Part shown: positions 36,119 through 44,568 of the stretch, piece by piece
Position numbering within the stretch: position 1 is the stretch's first letter
How the letters are laid out: the number at the start of each line of letters is the position of its first letter
Assembly: GCF_038630985.1 (NCBI RefSeq)
Contig: NZ_CP152049.1
Span: forward strand, 6,621,001 to 6,685,000
DNA from: Paenibacillus sp. FSL H8-0548
GTDB taxonomy: Bacteria; Bacillota; Bacilli; Paenibacillales; Paenibacillaceae
DNA: 64,000 nt
Reading direction: 5' to 3'
Program-made: the position numbers and the translations under genes
The notes under the pieces: model-generated
Databases searched by the model: none
What the model was told of the DNA's origin: nothing
The model's input: the letters and a program-made list of their open reading frames with translations, nothing else

Positions 36119-37456
36119 TTATTTTTTATCTGCTATCGGTTGGATTTTGGCTGCTACAGCATCCATCGCCGCTTGCGGTGTCAGCGTACCCTTGAGCGCT
36201 TTCTCTGTCTCTTCAGATAAAGACTGCAAGTACTCACCGATGTAAGAGCTGTTCGGGAATCCATTTAGATTCTCGCTCTTCGCTCTTTCATAGAAGGACC
36301 ACATCGTTTTGTTCTCTTCGACAAGCAGGCGGCTATCATCCAATACCGAGGTGATCGTTGGAATAACATGGCCATCTAGTGAATATTGGACTTGTGTATC
36401 TGCCGACATCAAATATTGCATGAACTCCCATGCCTCTTCTGGATGCTTAGCTTTAGTTGGAATAAATACAGCACGCGGACTAACCATACCGGAGCCCTTC
36501 AGCTCAGGCTGATCAGCAGGGTAAGGGAATGGTGCAACCCCAATGGGTCCATCTTCTCCACGCTCAGGCATGAAATTGTATTCCCAGCCAACATACATAG
36601 CAAGCTGACCTGTCAAAAGAGGATCTTGGGCCGTACCGCGTTTGCCCATTCCAGACTTGAATTTATCAATTTGACTTTGACCAAATTCTTCATAGAAAGA
36701 GCGTTGGTAAGCAATAGACTGAACATTCGCCTCTGCATTTGGCGTTACCTTGCCCGTTGCTTCGTCATACCAAGAACCGCCGTACAGAACTGGCCAGAAT
36801 ACATTATCGATCCAAGGATAGTCAGGAATAAAACCGATTTGTGAGATGCTGCCGCTGGCATCTTTTTTCGTCAACTGCTTTGCATAGTCAAACAACTGCT
36901 CGAGCGTCTCTGGAGGAGCAGTTATTCCCGCTTCCGCAAAAGCAGCTTTGTTGTACATCAGCGAGCTAGCCATACTCATCGTAAATGGCATTGCATAATA
37001 GCTGTCATTAACCTTCATACGATCCATAGCTGCAGGAATAATTGTATTTACATCAAAGCCTGAGCTTGCAATGTTTTCAGTTAAATCCAGAACAGCTCCC
37101 GCATCAGCCCATGGACCAATATTGTTCCAGTACGTGAGCAGAACATCTGGTGCTGCACCGCCGGATATTGCAGTCAATTGCTTCGTTGGGTCTTGATTGC
37201 CAAGCATTTTGACCGTAATTCGATCCTGGCTTTTATTAAAGTTCTCTACTGTAGTTGTAATTGGCCCAGCATCTGCATCCGTGTAGGTGTGCCAAAATGA
37301 AATTTCCACTTTCTCCTTTGGCTTCTCCGGAGTATTTGTTGCATTACCAGCCGTATTATTTTCGTTGTTTGCATTCGAACCACAGCCTGCTAGAAGTGAA
37401 CCAATCAGGACAACAGATGATACCAACGTTAACGTTTTTTTTCTGAACATTGACAT
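36119..37456 (-). CDS. Sugar ABC transporter substrate-binding lipoprotein
   Basis: A 445-residue family-1 extracellular solute-binding protein. The signal peptide ends in a lipobox (LIGSLLAGCGSN) with Cys at about 25, so the protein is lipid-anchored outside the membrane. An Asn/Pro linker follows, then the two-lobed binding fold with EISFWHTYTD and a WEYNFMPERG stretch. The transporter and the neighbouring enzymes suggest an oligosaccharide or amino-sugar ligand, but specificity cannot be read from sequence. Confidence 0.93.
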   Translation of the reverse strand: MSMFRKKTLTLVSSVVLIGSLLAGCGSNANNENNTAGNATNTPEKPKEKVEISFWHTYTDADAGPITTTVENFNKSQDRITVKMLGNQDPTKQLTAISGGAAPDVLLTYWNNIGPWADAGAVLDLTENIASSGFDVNTIIPAAMDRMKVNDSYYAMPFTMSMASSLMYNKAAFAEAGITAPPETLEQLFDYAKQLTKKDASGSISQIGFIPDYPWIDNVFWPVLYGGSWYDEATGKVTPNAEANVQSIAYQRSFYEEFGQSQIDKFKSGMGKRGTAQDPLLTGQLAMYVGWEYNFMPERGEDGPIGVAPFPYPADQPELKGSGMVSPRAVFIPTKAKHPEEAWEFMQYLMSADTQVQYSLDGHVIPTITSVLDDSRLLVEENKTMWSFYERAKSENLNGFPNSSYIGEYLQSLSEETEKALKGTLTPQAAMDAVAAKIQPIADKK

Positions 37457-37540
37457 TTAAGACGCCTCCCCTAATATTGAATCAGTTAGAAATAAAGCTC
37501 GCTTTATTACGACTATCCTTCAAACAATAAACGATCGCGC

Positions 37541-37559
37541 TTAGCCCATTCACCTCCTT
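37541..37559 (-). other. Perfect Shine-Dalgarno followed by a two-codon ORF
   Basis: Minus strand: AAGGAGGTGA (37559-37550), fully complementary to the 16S 3' end, runs straight into ATG GGC TAA (37549-37541), about 85 bases upstream of the binding-protein start. The spacing is tight. A GTG in the same stretch would give a 23-codon peptide instead. Possibly a leader mini-ORF or a standby ribosome site. Confidence 0.35.
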
Positions 37560-37657
37560 AAATCCGAATACTCAATCATTAAAAGGATAAAACCTTTTTT
37601 ATAGAACACAATTGTGAATATTTTCTTTTTTTCAAAACATGACGATTTGCCGCGCTT

Positions 37658-38776
37658 TTACATTCGATACTTATTTAGCTTCTCTATCGATATTTCACAG
37701 CCTATACCTGGTTTATCTGGCAAAATGACATGGCCCTCGTCAATTATTGGTCCAGCATGAATGGGATCATCCTGCAGGAAAATCGGACCATTTAAATCTA
37801 CCGGCTCAGTAATTTGCAAATAGTTGAACAAATGCGCACTTGCCGTCAAACCAAGTCTCGATTCCGTTAAACCTCCGCCTAGAAGACCTAAGCCTGCTTC
37901 TCGAGCGATATCTCCACAAAGCTTGGCACCCGATAAGCCTCCCATCTTCGTTATCTTAATAACTACGGTATCGCATGCTTCTGCTCGAATGGCTTGAATG
38001 AGATCCCCTGCGGTCCAAATGCTCTCGTCGAGCGCAATTGGAATACATGTTTTCCTCCTGAGCTCCGCGTGTCCAAATAAATCAATGGCCTTCAGAGGCT
38101 GTTCGAAAACATCGACGCCGATTTGCTCCATTCGTTTGGCTAGCTTAACTGCCTGCTGCAACGTATAGGCCTGATTCGCATCGACACGCATAAACAAGTC
38201 TGGCGCCGCTCCCTTTACCGCATCCAATATTTCGATATCAAGGCTTGTATTTAAGCCAATCTTCACATCAACGCCCCTGTATCCTTTCGATTTCGCAAAT
38301 AAAGCTTTCTGCTCGGCTTCCTCTGGGCTCGATGTGCTAATGAGATAGGAAAGCTGCGACGAAGGCTTATATCCAGAAAACCACATATCCGCCAATCGTT
38401 TGCCACTCGCAGTACCAATGAGGTCATGCATAGCAATATCAACTGCTGCCTTGGCAATTGGTTGTCCGTTTCCTAATCCAGCCTTGATCTCCTTGTTCAT
38501 TAAAGAATGCACAGTATAAAGATCGGTTGCATCAGCTCCCAGCAAGACAGGTCGTAAATAATTCGTGATGGTGCTCGTTACGGTCTCTAACGTTTCATAG
38601 CTCCATCTGTGGCTTGGTCTCGCTTCCCCCCAGCCGACTGCACCATTATCAGCAGTTACTTTCACATATACATGCGGTGCTCCTTGACTTTTATCCCCGA
38701 CTGAACCGCTTGAAATCTTAAAATCTTGTTTCATTGGAAGTATTAACGGAAATGCTTCTATGTCAGAAATGTTCAC
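37658..38776 (-). CDS. Enolase-superfamily enzyme (mandelate racemase / muconate lactonizing subgroup)
   Basis: About 372 residues; the GTG at 38776 is preferred because GGGAGGTGA lies just upstream inside the longer frame that begins at 38791. The N-terminal capping domain is followed by a TIM barrel with superfamily residues: Lys of VDVKIGL, Asp of MRVDANQAYT, Glu of DVFEQPL, Asp of ALDESIW and Lys of VVIKITKMGG. This is the KxK-D-E-D-K pattern of the MLE subgroup, which includes dipeptide epimerases and sugar-acid racemases. Substrate is unknown. The co-encoded M55 aminopeptidase and NanE allow either an amino-acid/peptide or a sugar-derived acid. Confidence 0.82.
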   Translation of the reverse strand: MNISDIEAFPLILPMKQDFKISSGSVGDKSQGAPHVYVKVTADNGAVGWGEARPSHRWSYETLETVTSTITNYLRPVLLGADATDLYTVHSLMNKEIKAGLGNGQPIAKAAVDIAMHDLIGTASGKRLADMWFSGYKPSSQLSYLISTSSPEEAEQKALFAKSKGYRGVDVKIGLNTSLDIEILDAVKGAAPDLFMRVDANQAYTLQQAVKLAKRMEQIGVDVFEQPLKAIDLFGHAELRRKTCIPIALDESIWTAGDLIQAIRAEACDTVVIKITKMGGLSGAKLCGDIAREAGLGLLGGGLTESRLGLTASAHLFNYLQITEPVDLNGPIFLQDDPIHAGPIIDEGHVILPDKPGIGCEISIEKLNKYRM

Positions 38777-38947
38777 ACCCTCACCTCCCATTCCACTTGC
38801 TTCTGTTCTTTTATATTTTTATTGTAGCGTAAATAATGAAAAAAAACTTCGATTCTGTATTTAAAGACGATTTATTCTCCGGAATTACACTATTAATGAA
38901 CAACGCAAAAAAATCATGTTATATTTAATAACATGATTGGCTATATA

Positions 38948-38961
38948 TGTAAGCGCTTTAT
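38948..38961. promoter_or_regulatory. cre site (CcpA operator) candidate
   Basis: TGTAAGCGCTTTAT agrees well with the catabolite-responsive element consensus (TGWNANCGNTNWCA apart from its last bases). It lies about 170 bases upstream of the enolase-superfamily gene, fitting carbon-catabolite repression of the sugar locus. Confidence 0.55.
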
Positions 38962-38982
38962 ACAAATATAAAATAATAAGGT

Positions 38983-39060
38983 TTATCGGTTTATAGTTTG
39001 AGCCATACCACTCTGGATAAAGGTTCCGCCAATATCAATGCCAAACACAGCGTTATGCAT
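38983..39060 (-). pseudogene. N-terminal remnant of a ROK-family sugar kinase
   Basis: Minus strand: the ATG at 39060 gives MHNAVFGIDIGGTFIQSGM and stops after 25 codons (TAA 38985-38983). FGIDIGGT.I..G is the ATP phosphate-binding start of ROK kinases such as NanK or glucokinase. The other 270 or so residues are gone. It lies between the RpiR regulator and the enolase-superfamily gene. Confidence 0.65.
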
Positions 39061-39217
39061 ATGCGTTACTCCTTATCGTTTGTGTATTGCAAGATCAACT
39101 TGAACGGATTATATCATAAAAATTTATAGAAAAGCAATCCTCCACTTTTATATTAATAAAAGAAGGTTTAAACCACTGCGACTATGTATGAATGCTGTAT
39201 TGTTCTTTAGGCTTCCG

Positions 39218-40081
39218 TTAATATAGTTTATCACTAACTGCATTCGAAGTTCGTTCTATCGCTGGATACGCCTTCTCCTTGCATTGTATAGCAATAATTG
39301 TCGTTAATATATCAAGCACATGTATTTGTGTTATCTTGGAGCGAAATGCTCCGCCTTGAAGCGGCGATTCCTTGGAGCTCGACAATAATACTGCATCTGC
39401 ATATTGAGTAAGAGGAGATTTGGCATGGCTTGTCAAACAAACGAAAAACGCGCCATTCTCCTTAGCAATTCGCACGACATCTACAAGGTCCTTTGTGCTT
39501 CCCGAGGTAGATACCGCAAACACGAGGTCGTCTGGGCCTGTTAAAGCCAATGTCATCGCAATAACATGGGAATCCGTGACAAGCTCCGAATTAAAACCAA
39601 GCCTCATAAACCGATATCTAGCATCAGCTGCTGTAATAGCCGATGAACCTACTCCAATAAATATGAGCTTATTCGCTTTGGCAATTGCATCAACGACCAG
39701 TTGAAGCTCTCTCATATCAAGAAGCGCTAACGTATTTTGCAGAAACAATATATTTTCCGTCGTAATTTTCCCTGCCATCGTAGCTAGATCATCGTTTTCT
39801 TGTATTTCACCATTTACATTTTGAAGCGGATGTACCAATTCCTGCGCCAGCTTCAGCTTAAATTCCTGATAACCGCGAAAGCCTAGCTTGCGGCAAAGCC
39901 GCAGAACTGAAGTATCCCCAACGCCAGACTTTTCGGCCAAATCTGTTAACGTCCCGTAAACGACCCCATCTGGATCTTGTTTAATCATATCAGCGATCTT
40001 CTGCTCAGTACGTGTCAACGAGTTATACAAACTGCCTATCTTGAGCAAGGTATTGGAGCCTTCTTGTGACCAATTGGACAT
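39218..40081 (-). CDS. RpiR/MurR family transcriptional regulator
   Basis: A 287-residue regulator. The N-terminal HTH-6 domain (about 20-80) includes VYGTLTDLAEKSGVGDTSVLRLCRKLGF. The C-terminal SIS sugar-phosphate-binding domain (about 125-265) has IFIGVGSSAITAADARYR and DLVFAVSTSGSTKDL. RpiR regulators sense phosphorylated sugars. It heads the transporter and enzyme locus, transcribed in the same direction, and probably controls it. Confidence 0.92.
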   Translation of the reverse strand: MSNWSQEGSNTLLKIGSLYNSLTRTEQKIADMIKQDPDGVVYGTLTDLAEKSGVGDTSVLRLCRKLGFRGYQEFKLKLAQELVHPLQNVNGEIQENDDLATMAGKITTENILFLQNTLALLDMRELQLVVDAIAKANKLIFIGVGSSAITAADARYRFMRLGFNSELVTDSHVIAMTLALTGPDDLVFAVSTSGSTKDLVDVVRIAKENGAFFVCLTSHAKSPLTQYADAVLLSSSKESPLQGGAFRSKITQIHVLDILTTIIAIQCKEKAYPAIERTSNAVSDKLY

Positions 40082-40266
40082 TTTCGCTGCATCCTCTCCA
40101 CACTCTCCACATCAAGAGTTTTTTTTCATTTTCTTGATCAGTATAGAAGGAATACTCCATTTTTACAAGTAGGTGATCCGTTTATTTAATTAACGCTGTA
40201 TACATTTCATCCAACGAAATAATACTAATGACTATTCAACAATGAATTTCACTTATAATAACGCAC

Positions 40267-40295
40267 AAAAAAAGCCTTGCTGCGCAAGGCTTTCG
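40267..40295 (-). terminator. Terminator of the four-tRNA operon
   Basis: Minus strand: AAAGCCTTGCGCAGCAAGGCTTTTTTT, a perfect stem plus T-run just after tRNA-Gly. Confidence 0.88.
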
Positions 40296-40308
40296 GAGTT
40301 TAAATAGT

Positions 40309-40382
40309 TGGAGCGGGTGATGGGAATCGAACCCACGCTATTAGCTTGGAAGGCTAAAGTTCTACCATTGAACTACACCCGC
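40309..40382 (-). tRNA. tRNA-Gly (TCC)
   Basis: Cloverleaf with GCGGGTG/CACCCGC acceptor stem, anticodon loop CTTCCAA, GGTTCGATTCC T-arm and encoded CCA. Last gene of the cluster. Confidence 0.95.
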
Positions 40383-40396
40383 AAATAAAATGAATA

Positions 40397-40473
40397 TGGT
40401 CGGGACGACACGATTTGAACATGCGACCCCCTGGTCCCAAACCAGGTGCTCTACCAAGCTGAGCTACGTCCCG
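40397..40473 (-). tRNA. tRNA-Pro (TGG)
   Basis: CGGGACG acceptor stem, anticodon loop TTTGGGA, T-arm TGTTCAAATCG, encoded CCA. Confidence 0.95.
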
Positions 40474-40507
40474 AAGTGTAAATAAACTGTGTCTAATGAT
40501 GGGAAAA

Positions 40508-40584
40508 TGGCGCGGCCTAAGAGATTCGAACTCCTGGCCTTTTGATTCGTAGTCAAACGCTCTATCCAGCTGAGCTAAGGCCGC
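40508..40584 (-). tRNA. tRNA-Arg (ACG)
   Basis: GCGGCCT acceptor stem, anticodon stem-loop TTTGACTACGAATCAAA with ACG, encoded CCA. A34 would be edited to inosine by TadA. Confidence 0.95.
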
Positions 40585-40592
40585 ACAATTTA

Positions 40593-40667
40593 TGGAGCGG
40601 AAGACGGGAATCGAACCCGCGACCCTCGCCTTGGCAAGGCGATGCTCTACCGCTGAGCCACTTCCGC
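40593..40667 (-). tRNA. tRNA-Gly (GCC)
   Basis: GCGGAAG acceptor stem, anticodon loop TTGCCAA, T-arm GGTTCGATTCC, encoded CCA. First gene of the cluster. Confidence 0.95.
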
Positions 40668-40683
40668 ACGCTACTTTCATCAC

Positions 40684-41620
40684 TCGCTTGTGATGGTTAA
40701 CATCGCGGCGACAAGTAATAATATATCACCCCTGAAAACAAAAAGCAACTGTTTTTCTAAAAAAAATTCAAAGTTTTTTGTAAAGCTTAATCCAACAGCC
40801 AACTCTGCTTATGAAAACCCAGTAATGACGCGGAAAACAACGTTTCTGCTATAATGCGGATCGTCATTATTTTTCGGCGTTAATCATCCCGCTCCTTATA
40901 AATAACATCATAAAATGCTTTATAACCAATCAGCTGGATGCTGAGATCAGTTCAGATAATTTAAGGCGATGAATCATTAACTGTGCGAATAATTTACCAC
41001 ATCTGCTGGCTCGCACTGTACTTTCTACAATTAAATGAGCCTATGCGTGGGTACACCCACGCGTAGAGTGTAGGCCTGTTGATTATCCAATTATTCGGTT
41101 AAGGAAAAATGTGCCGTCTTTGGCGGATACTTGTGTGAATAGATCTATTTATTAGATCTATTCCAGCATTTTAAGCTGAATTGGCAGGTTTTGATCTAAA
41201 AATCAGACCTATTTCACCGTAGAGAGTACATTATGTGCCCATTTGGCGGGAAGTTGTGTGAATACTCTGTATTAGTCCTATTCCGCTAGGAGATAGCCGG
41301 TGCCGCTAGGATCGACATCATTCCGTACCCCATTGGCATCTGGCGTCTCTTGTGATGCTTCAATCTTCTACAGATTGGCGTAGTAATGACCGCGGCCGGG
41401 CAAAAAAACCATCAAAACGCTCGATCCTTCCGTAAGTGTGATTCTCGACCATTATAAAATCGGAATCGTCTACTAAAAGATGACCTCTTTTCAAATCACA
41501 TTCCCTGTTACTAGATAATCAACAGGCCTGTATAGAGTGCAATTTTCTCCATCGTGCTGCCCTTACCGTCCAATTTGCGGTCCCTAGCATGGGCAAACCT
41601 AAGAAGACATAAGTAAAACG
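40684..41620. other. Noncoding stretch with inverted and direct repeats
   Basis: No convincing gene. Contents: a near-perfect hairpin around GCGTGGGTACACCCACGC (41045-41062); a 16-base inverted pair GATAATCAACAGGCCT (complement at 41072-41087, direct at 41514-41529); and two diverged direct repeats of about 55 bases (41109-41164 and 41233-41284) sharing ATGTGCC, TTTGGCGG, TTGTGTGAATA and CTATTCC. It looks like accumulated intergenic repeat or decayed mobile DNA. Confidence 0.5.
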
Positions 41621-41621
41621 A

Positions 41622-41662
41622 AAAACAGCCGAGCAGATTAAATCTTCTGCTCAGCTGTTTTT
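41622..41662. terminator. Bidirectional terminator after the iron ABC ATPase gene
   Basis: AAAAACAGC-GAGCAGA pairs with TCTGCTC-GCTGTTTTT; A-run on one side and T-run on the other. About 120 bases past the ATPase stop. Confidence 0.85.
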
Positions 41663-41779
41663 ACCAGTTCGAATACCCATGATAAACAAACGGAAGGCTA
41701 GCTTCCAAGGCGATACAACGCTATCTGCTCTCGGAAAGCTGCCTAATTCCGCTTATGTATCGCTTAGAGACAGAGGCAG

Positions 41780-42628
41780 CTATGCCCCTGCCGCTTGCAG
41801 CTTCTTCTCTTGATTGATACTGACTACGTTTTCAGCAGCAGATTGGCCAGCCAGAGCGTAAGGCAAGCATAGCGGAACACCCGTACGAGGGTCAGGAACG
41901 ATGTCGGCTTCGATATTAAAGACCTCACGCATAATATCAGGCGTCATAACCTCTGCAGGCGTACCCTCGCCTACAACGACACCTGTCTTAATGGCGATCA
42001 TATGGTGAGCATAACGTGTAGCATGGTTAAGGTCATGAACGACCATAACGACCGTGCGATTGCTGGTTGCATTTAGCTTTTGAAGCAAGTGAAGAACCTC
42101 CAGCTGATGCGCCATATCAAGGAAAGTCGTCGGCTCATCAAGAAACAGGATGTCTGTCTCTTGAGCTAGCGACATTGCAATCCATGCACGCTGACGCTGC
42201 CCGCCTGAAAGATGATCAACAGGGCGATCCGCAAATTCAGTCATGCCTGTTGCCTCGATTGCCCATTGCACGATGCTGCGATCGTCCTTCGTCATTGAGC
42301 CAAAGCCCTTCTGATATGGAAAACGTCCGTAGGACACGAGCTCAGCTACTGTAAGTCCGTCTGGCGCGGTTGGATTTTGCGGCAAAATAGCCAATTGCTT
42401 CGCTATTTCCTTCGTCGATTGTTTATGAATCGATTTACCGTCCAAAAGCACGCTACCCTGGGATGGTCTCATAAGACGCGCCATAGTTTTTAGTATGGTC
42501 GATTTTCCAGAACCGTTTGCTCCTACTAGCGCCGTTATTTTCCCTTGTGGAATAGCAATGTTTAAATTTTGAACGATAAGGCGATCATCGTAACCAATAT
42601 CAAGACCCGAAGTTGTCAAACGAATCAT
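41780..42628 (-). CDS. Iron-siderophore ABC transporter ATP-binding protein (FecE/FhuC-like)
   Basis: A 282-residue ABC ATPase. Walker [11 protein letters not shown]-loop ILPQNP, signature [13 protein letters not shown], Walker [14 protein letters not shown] and H-loop VVHDLNHA. These match the FecE/FhuC/YusV subgroup that powers ferric-siderophore import. No permease or binding protein is adjacent, so it probably serves transporters encoded elsewhere. Two Fur-box-like sequences lie upstream. Confidence 0.9.
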   Translation of the reverse strand: MIRLTTSGLDIGYDDRLIVQNLNIAIPQGKITALVGANGSGKSTILKTMARLMRPSQGSVLLDGKSIHKQSTKEIAKQLAILPQNPTAPDGLTVAELVSYGRFPYQKGFGSMTKDDRSIVQWAIEATGMTEFADRPVDHLSGGQRQRAWIAMSLAQETDILFLDEPTTFLDMAHQLEVLHLLQKLNATSNRTVVMVVHDLNHATRYAHHMIAIKTGVVVGEGTPAEVMTPDIMREVFNIEADIVPDPRTGVPLCLPYALAGQSAAENVVSINQEKKLQAAGA

Positions 42629-42701
42629 TGGACATGCACGCTCCTTCCGCTGCCGAGGCAGACACCTTCTAAATTATATGTTTATTTCGCTTCACACGAA
42701 A

Positions 42702-42747
42702 AATGATAACGATTATCATTGACTATTTAATGATAATGTTTCTCATA
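42702..42747. promoter_or_regulatory. Fur boxes upstream of the iron ABC ATPase
   Basis: ATGATAACGATTATCATTG (42702-42720) contains the 7-1-7-type TGATAA..TTATCA inverted repeat. A second, weaker AATGATAATGTTTCTCAT (42729-42746) follows. Their position 75-120 bases before the start codon fits iron-dependent repression. Confidence 0.8.
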
Positions 42748-42914
42748 CAAAAAGTCAATCAGAATATATAGAGTAAGAAGAAACAAATTCTTATATATAA
42801 CTAAAGGCCGCCCTACACATGAAGTGCTCCCTGTCAAGTAGACAGTAGAAAAAAACAAAAAACGATTAGACCTATCCCTCAGTTCAAGTACAGAGAACTG
42901 GGGGATTATTTTTA

Positions 42915-43769
42915 TTAAGCAGCTCGGCGATACTCGTGGGGAGACAAGCCGTTAAGTCGCTCCGTATATCGGTAGTTGTTGTAGTATCGAATATAGTTCC
43001 TCACATCTTCAAGAACTTCATCGTAGGTATCGTATTTCTTCAAATAAAAGCTTTCTGCCTTGAATGTGCCCCAAAATCGCTCGATCGGCTGGTTATCCAG
43101 GCAGCGACTCACACGAGACATGCTTGTTGTGAAACCGTATTTCACCTTCAAGCGATTATATTCATGCGAGGTATATTGGAAACCTCTGTCACTATGCAGA
43201 AGTGGCGTGATTCCACGTTTTCCCCTATATGCCTTCTTTACCGTGTCCATGACCAATTTGTTGTTGTTGGAGTGGCTGAGCACCCACGAAACGACGGAGT
43301 TATCGTGCACATCAATCATGGCGCTCAAATAGGACTTTCGACCGTTCCCATACTTCAGCTCGGTGACATCTGTACACCACTTTAGGTTCGGAGCAGCGGC
43401 TTGAAAGTCACGGTTCATGACGTTTTCGGCAACATGTGTTTCCGTGGCTCTCACGTAGCTTGGACGCTTCCTCCGAATCACTGCTTTTAATCCGAGAGCT
43501 CTCATAATCCCGTAGTAACGCTTTTTGTTGTAAGTCTTTTTCAGTTTACGGTTTAATTGGAGACGCATTTGGCGATAACCCAGTATCCCTTTTCGCTTGT
43601 CATAGCGAAGCTTCACTTCTTTTGCTAGTGAAAGCCGTTCAAGTTCTCGATTGGACGGCGTCCATTTTAACCATTTATAATAGGCAGATCTGGCGACGTT
43701 AGCGAGCTTGCATAACGCTAGTATCGCGTAGCCCTTTTCCGTGTGCAGTTCTTGAATCGCTTGATACAA
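42915..43769 (-). CDS. IS3-family transposase OrfB
   Basis: A 284-residue DDE integrase-type transposase. An N-terminal HTH_21 segment (YRQMRLQLNRKL) precedes the catalytic core: D in WCTDVTELKYG, D in LLHSDRGFQYTS and E in QPIERFWGTFKAE. The open frame extends upstream across the end of orfA; CGAAAACG there is a plausible -1 slippage site for an OrfAB fusion. The start codon used in isolation is TTG, which supports production by frameshift rather than independent initiation. Confidence 0.92.
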   Translation of the reverse strand: MYQAIQELHTEKGYAILALCKLANVARSAYYKWLKWTPSNRELERLSLAKEVKLRYDKRKGILGYRQMRLQLNRKLKKTYNKKRYYGIMRALGLKAVIRRKRPSYVRATETHVAENVMNRDFQAAAPNLKWCTDVTELKYGNGRKSYLSAMIDVHDNSVVSWVLSHSNNNKLVMDTVKKAYRGKRGITPLLHSDRGFQYTSHEYNRLKVKYGFTTSMSRVSRCLDNQPIERFWGTFKAESFYLKKYDTYDEVLEDVRNYIRYYNNYRYTERLNGLSPHEYRRAA

Positions 43770-43789
43770 GTCTACGTGTCGAACGAGGG

Positions 43790-44491
43790 TTAGCGTGTAC
43801 GTTTTCGCCGGATCTCTGCCAACTTTTTTTCGAAGGCGTTCTCCATTTCTAAATACTCGTTACGCGCTTCTAGCTCTTTGATTCGGAGTTTAAGACGTTC
43901 AGCCTCATCCAGTTCTTCCTCAGGTCTACTGCGCCCACGACGGTCCCTAAGAACCTCCTCGCCGCCTGAATGATATTTACGAACCCATGCGTACACCTGT
44001 TGGTAGGAAACATCGTACTTCTTCATCGATTTCTGATCATCCAACTGATTGGCAAGGGTATACTGCACAATTTCAATACGCTCTTCAAAAGTGGTTTTAC
44101 GTCCTTTATTCATGTGAACCGTTCCTTTACGAGTAGGTTTAATTTCTTTCCCACAAGTATACTTGGAAATCCAGTTCGTCAAAACACTTTTACTTGAAAT
44201 GTGATGCTGGTTTGTCGCTTCTCGGATGGAGTACTTTCCGGATAGAACGTCACGAACCGCGGTCTGCTTGAGCTCATGTGAGTACGTTTTCCAAGCTTTG
44301 GATTCCTTTAACCCTTCATAACCATCTGCTTTGTATTTCCTTATCCAATCCACAACAGTCATATCGTCGATCCCCAGTTGCTTTGCTTCATGATGAGGAT
44401 TTGAATCCTGTTTAAGGCATCTTTTTACAACCTGTAGTTTTACATCTAATGAAATTGCACTCCTTTTTGACAAAGCAAAAACTCCTATCAT
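43790..44491 (-). CDS. IS3-family OrfA (helix-turn-helix, leucine zipper)
   Basis: A 233-residue protein with two helix-turn-helix units (about 10-60 and 115-170; for example LGIDDMTVVDWIRKYKADGYEGL and YDVSYQQVYAWVRKYHSGG) and a C-terminal leucine-zipper-like LKLRIKELEARNEYLEMENA. Typical of IS150-group OrfA, which binds the inverted repeats and fuses to OrfB by frameshift. Confidence 0.88.
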   Translation of the reverse strand: MIGVFALSKRSAISLDVKLQVVKRCLKQDSNPHHEAKQLGIDDMTVVDWIRKYKADGYEGLKESKAWKTYSHELKQTAVRDVLSGKYSIREATNQHHISSKSVLTNWISKYTCGKEIKPTRKGTVHMNKGRKTTFEERIEIVQYTLANQLDDQKSMKKYDVSYQQVYAWVRKYHSGGEEVLRDRRGRSRPEEELDEAERLKLRIKELEARNEYLEMENAFEKKLAEIRRKRTR

Positions 44492-44551
44492 GGTAGAAGT
44501 AGAAGTTTTGTTTTTTCTACTGTCTACTATGATGGGAGCATATCAACACCA

Positions 44552-44565
44552 GGACGGCCTTTTCA
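44552..44565 (-). terminator. Terminator arm of the phosphodiester-glycosidase gene, split by IS
   Basis: AAAAGGCCGTCCT on the minus strand pairs with AGGGCGGCCTTT at 42814-42803, now about 1.74 kb away across the IS. The T-rich side that would follow the second arm is also beyond the IS. Confidence 0.55.
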
Positions 44566-44568
44566 CTC

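Larger units (their letters stand above)
42825..44541 (-). mobile_element. IS3-family (IS150-like) insertion sequence
   Basis: About 1.7 kb bounded by imperfect inverted repeats: left end TGCTCCCTGTCAAGTAGACA, right end on the other strand TGCTCCCATCATAGTAGACA, both continuing GTAGAAAAAA. It contains orfA and orfB. No 3-4-base target duplication is obvious (GAAG left, TATC right). The flanks form the two arms of a terminator hairpin (AAAGGCCGCCCT left, AGGACGGCCTTTT right), so the element has landed in its loop. Coordinates may be off by a base or so. Confidence 0.9.

Noticed and set aside
40354..40683. 109-residue minus-strand frame
   Set aside because: It runs straight through four tRNA genes.
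42825..44541. Target-site duplication of the IS3-family element
   Set aside because: The bases next to the two inverted repeats (GAAG and TATC) do not match, so I do not claim one; the inverted repeats and the split terminator define the ends instead.
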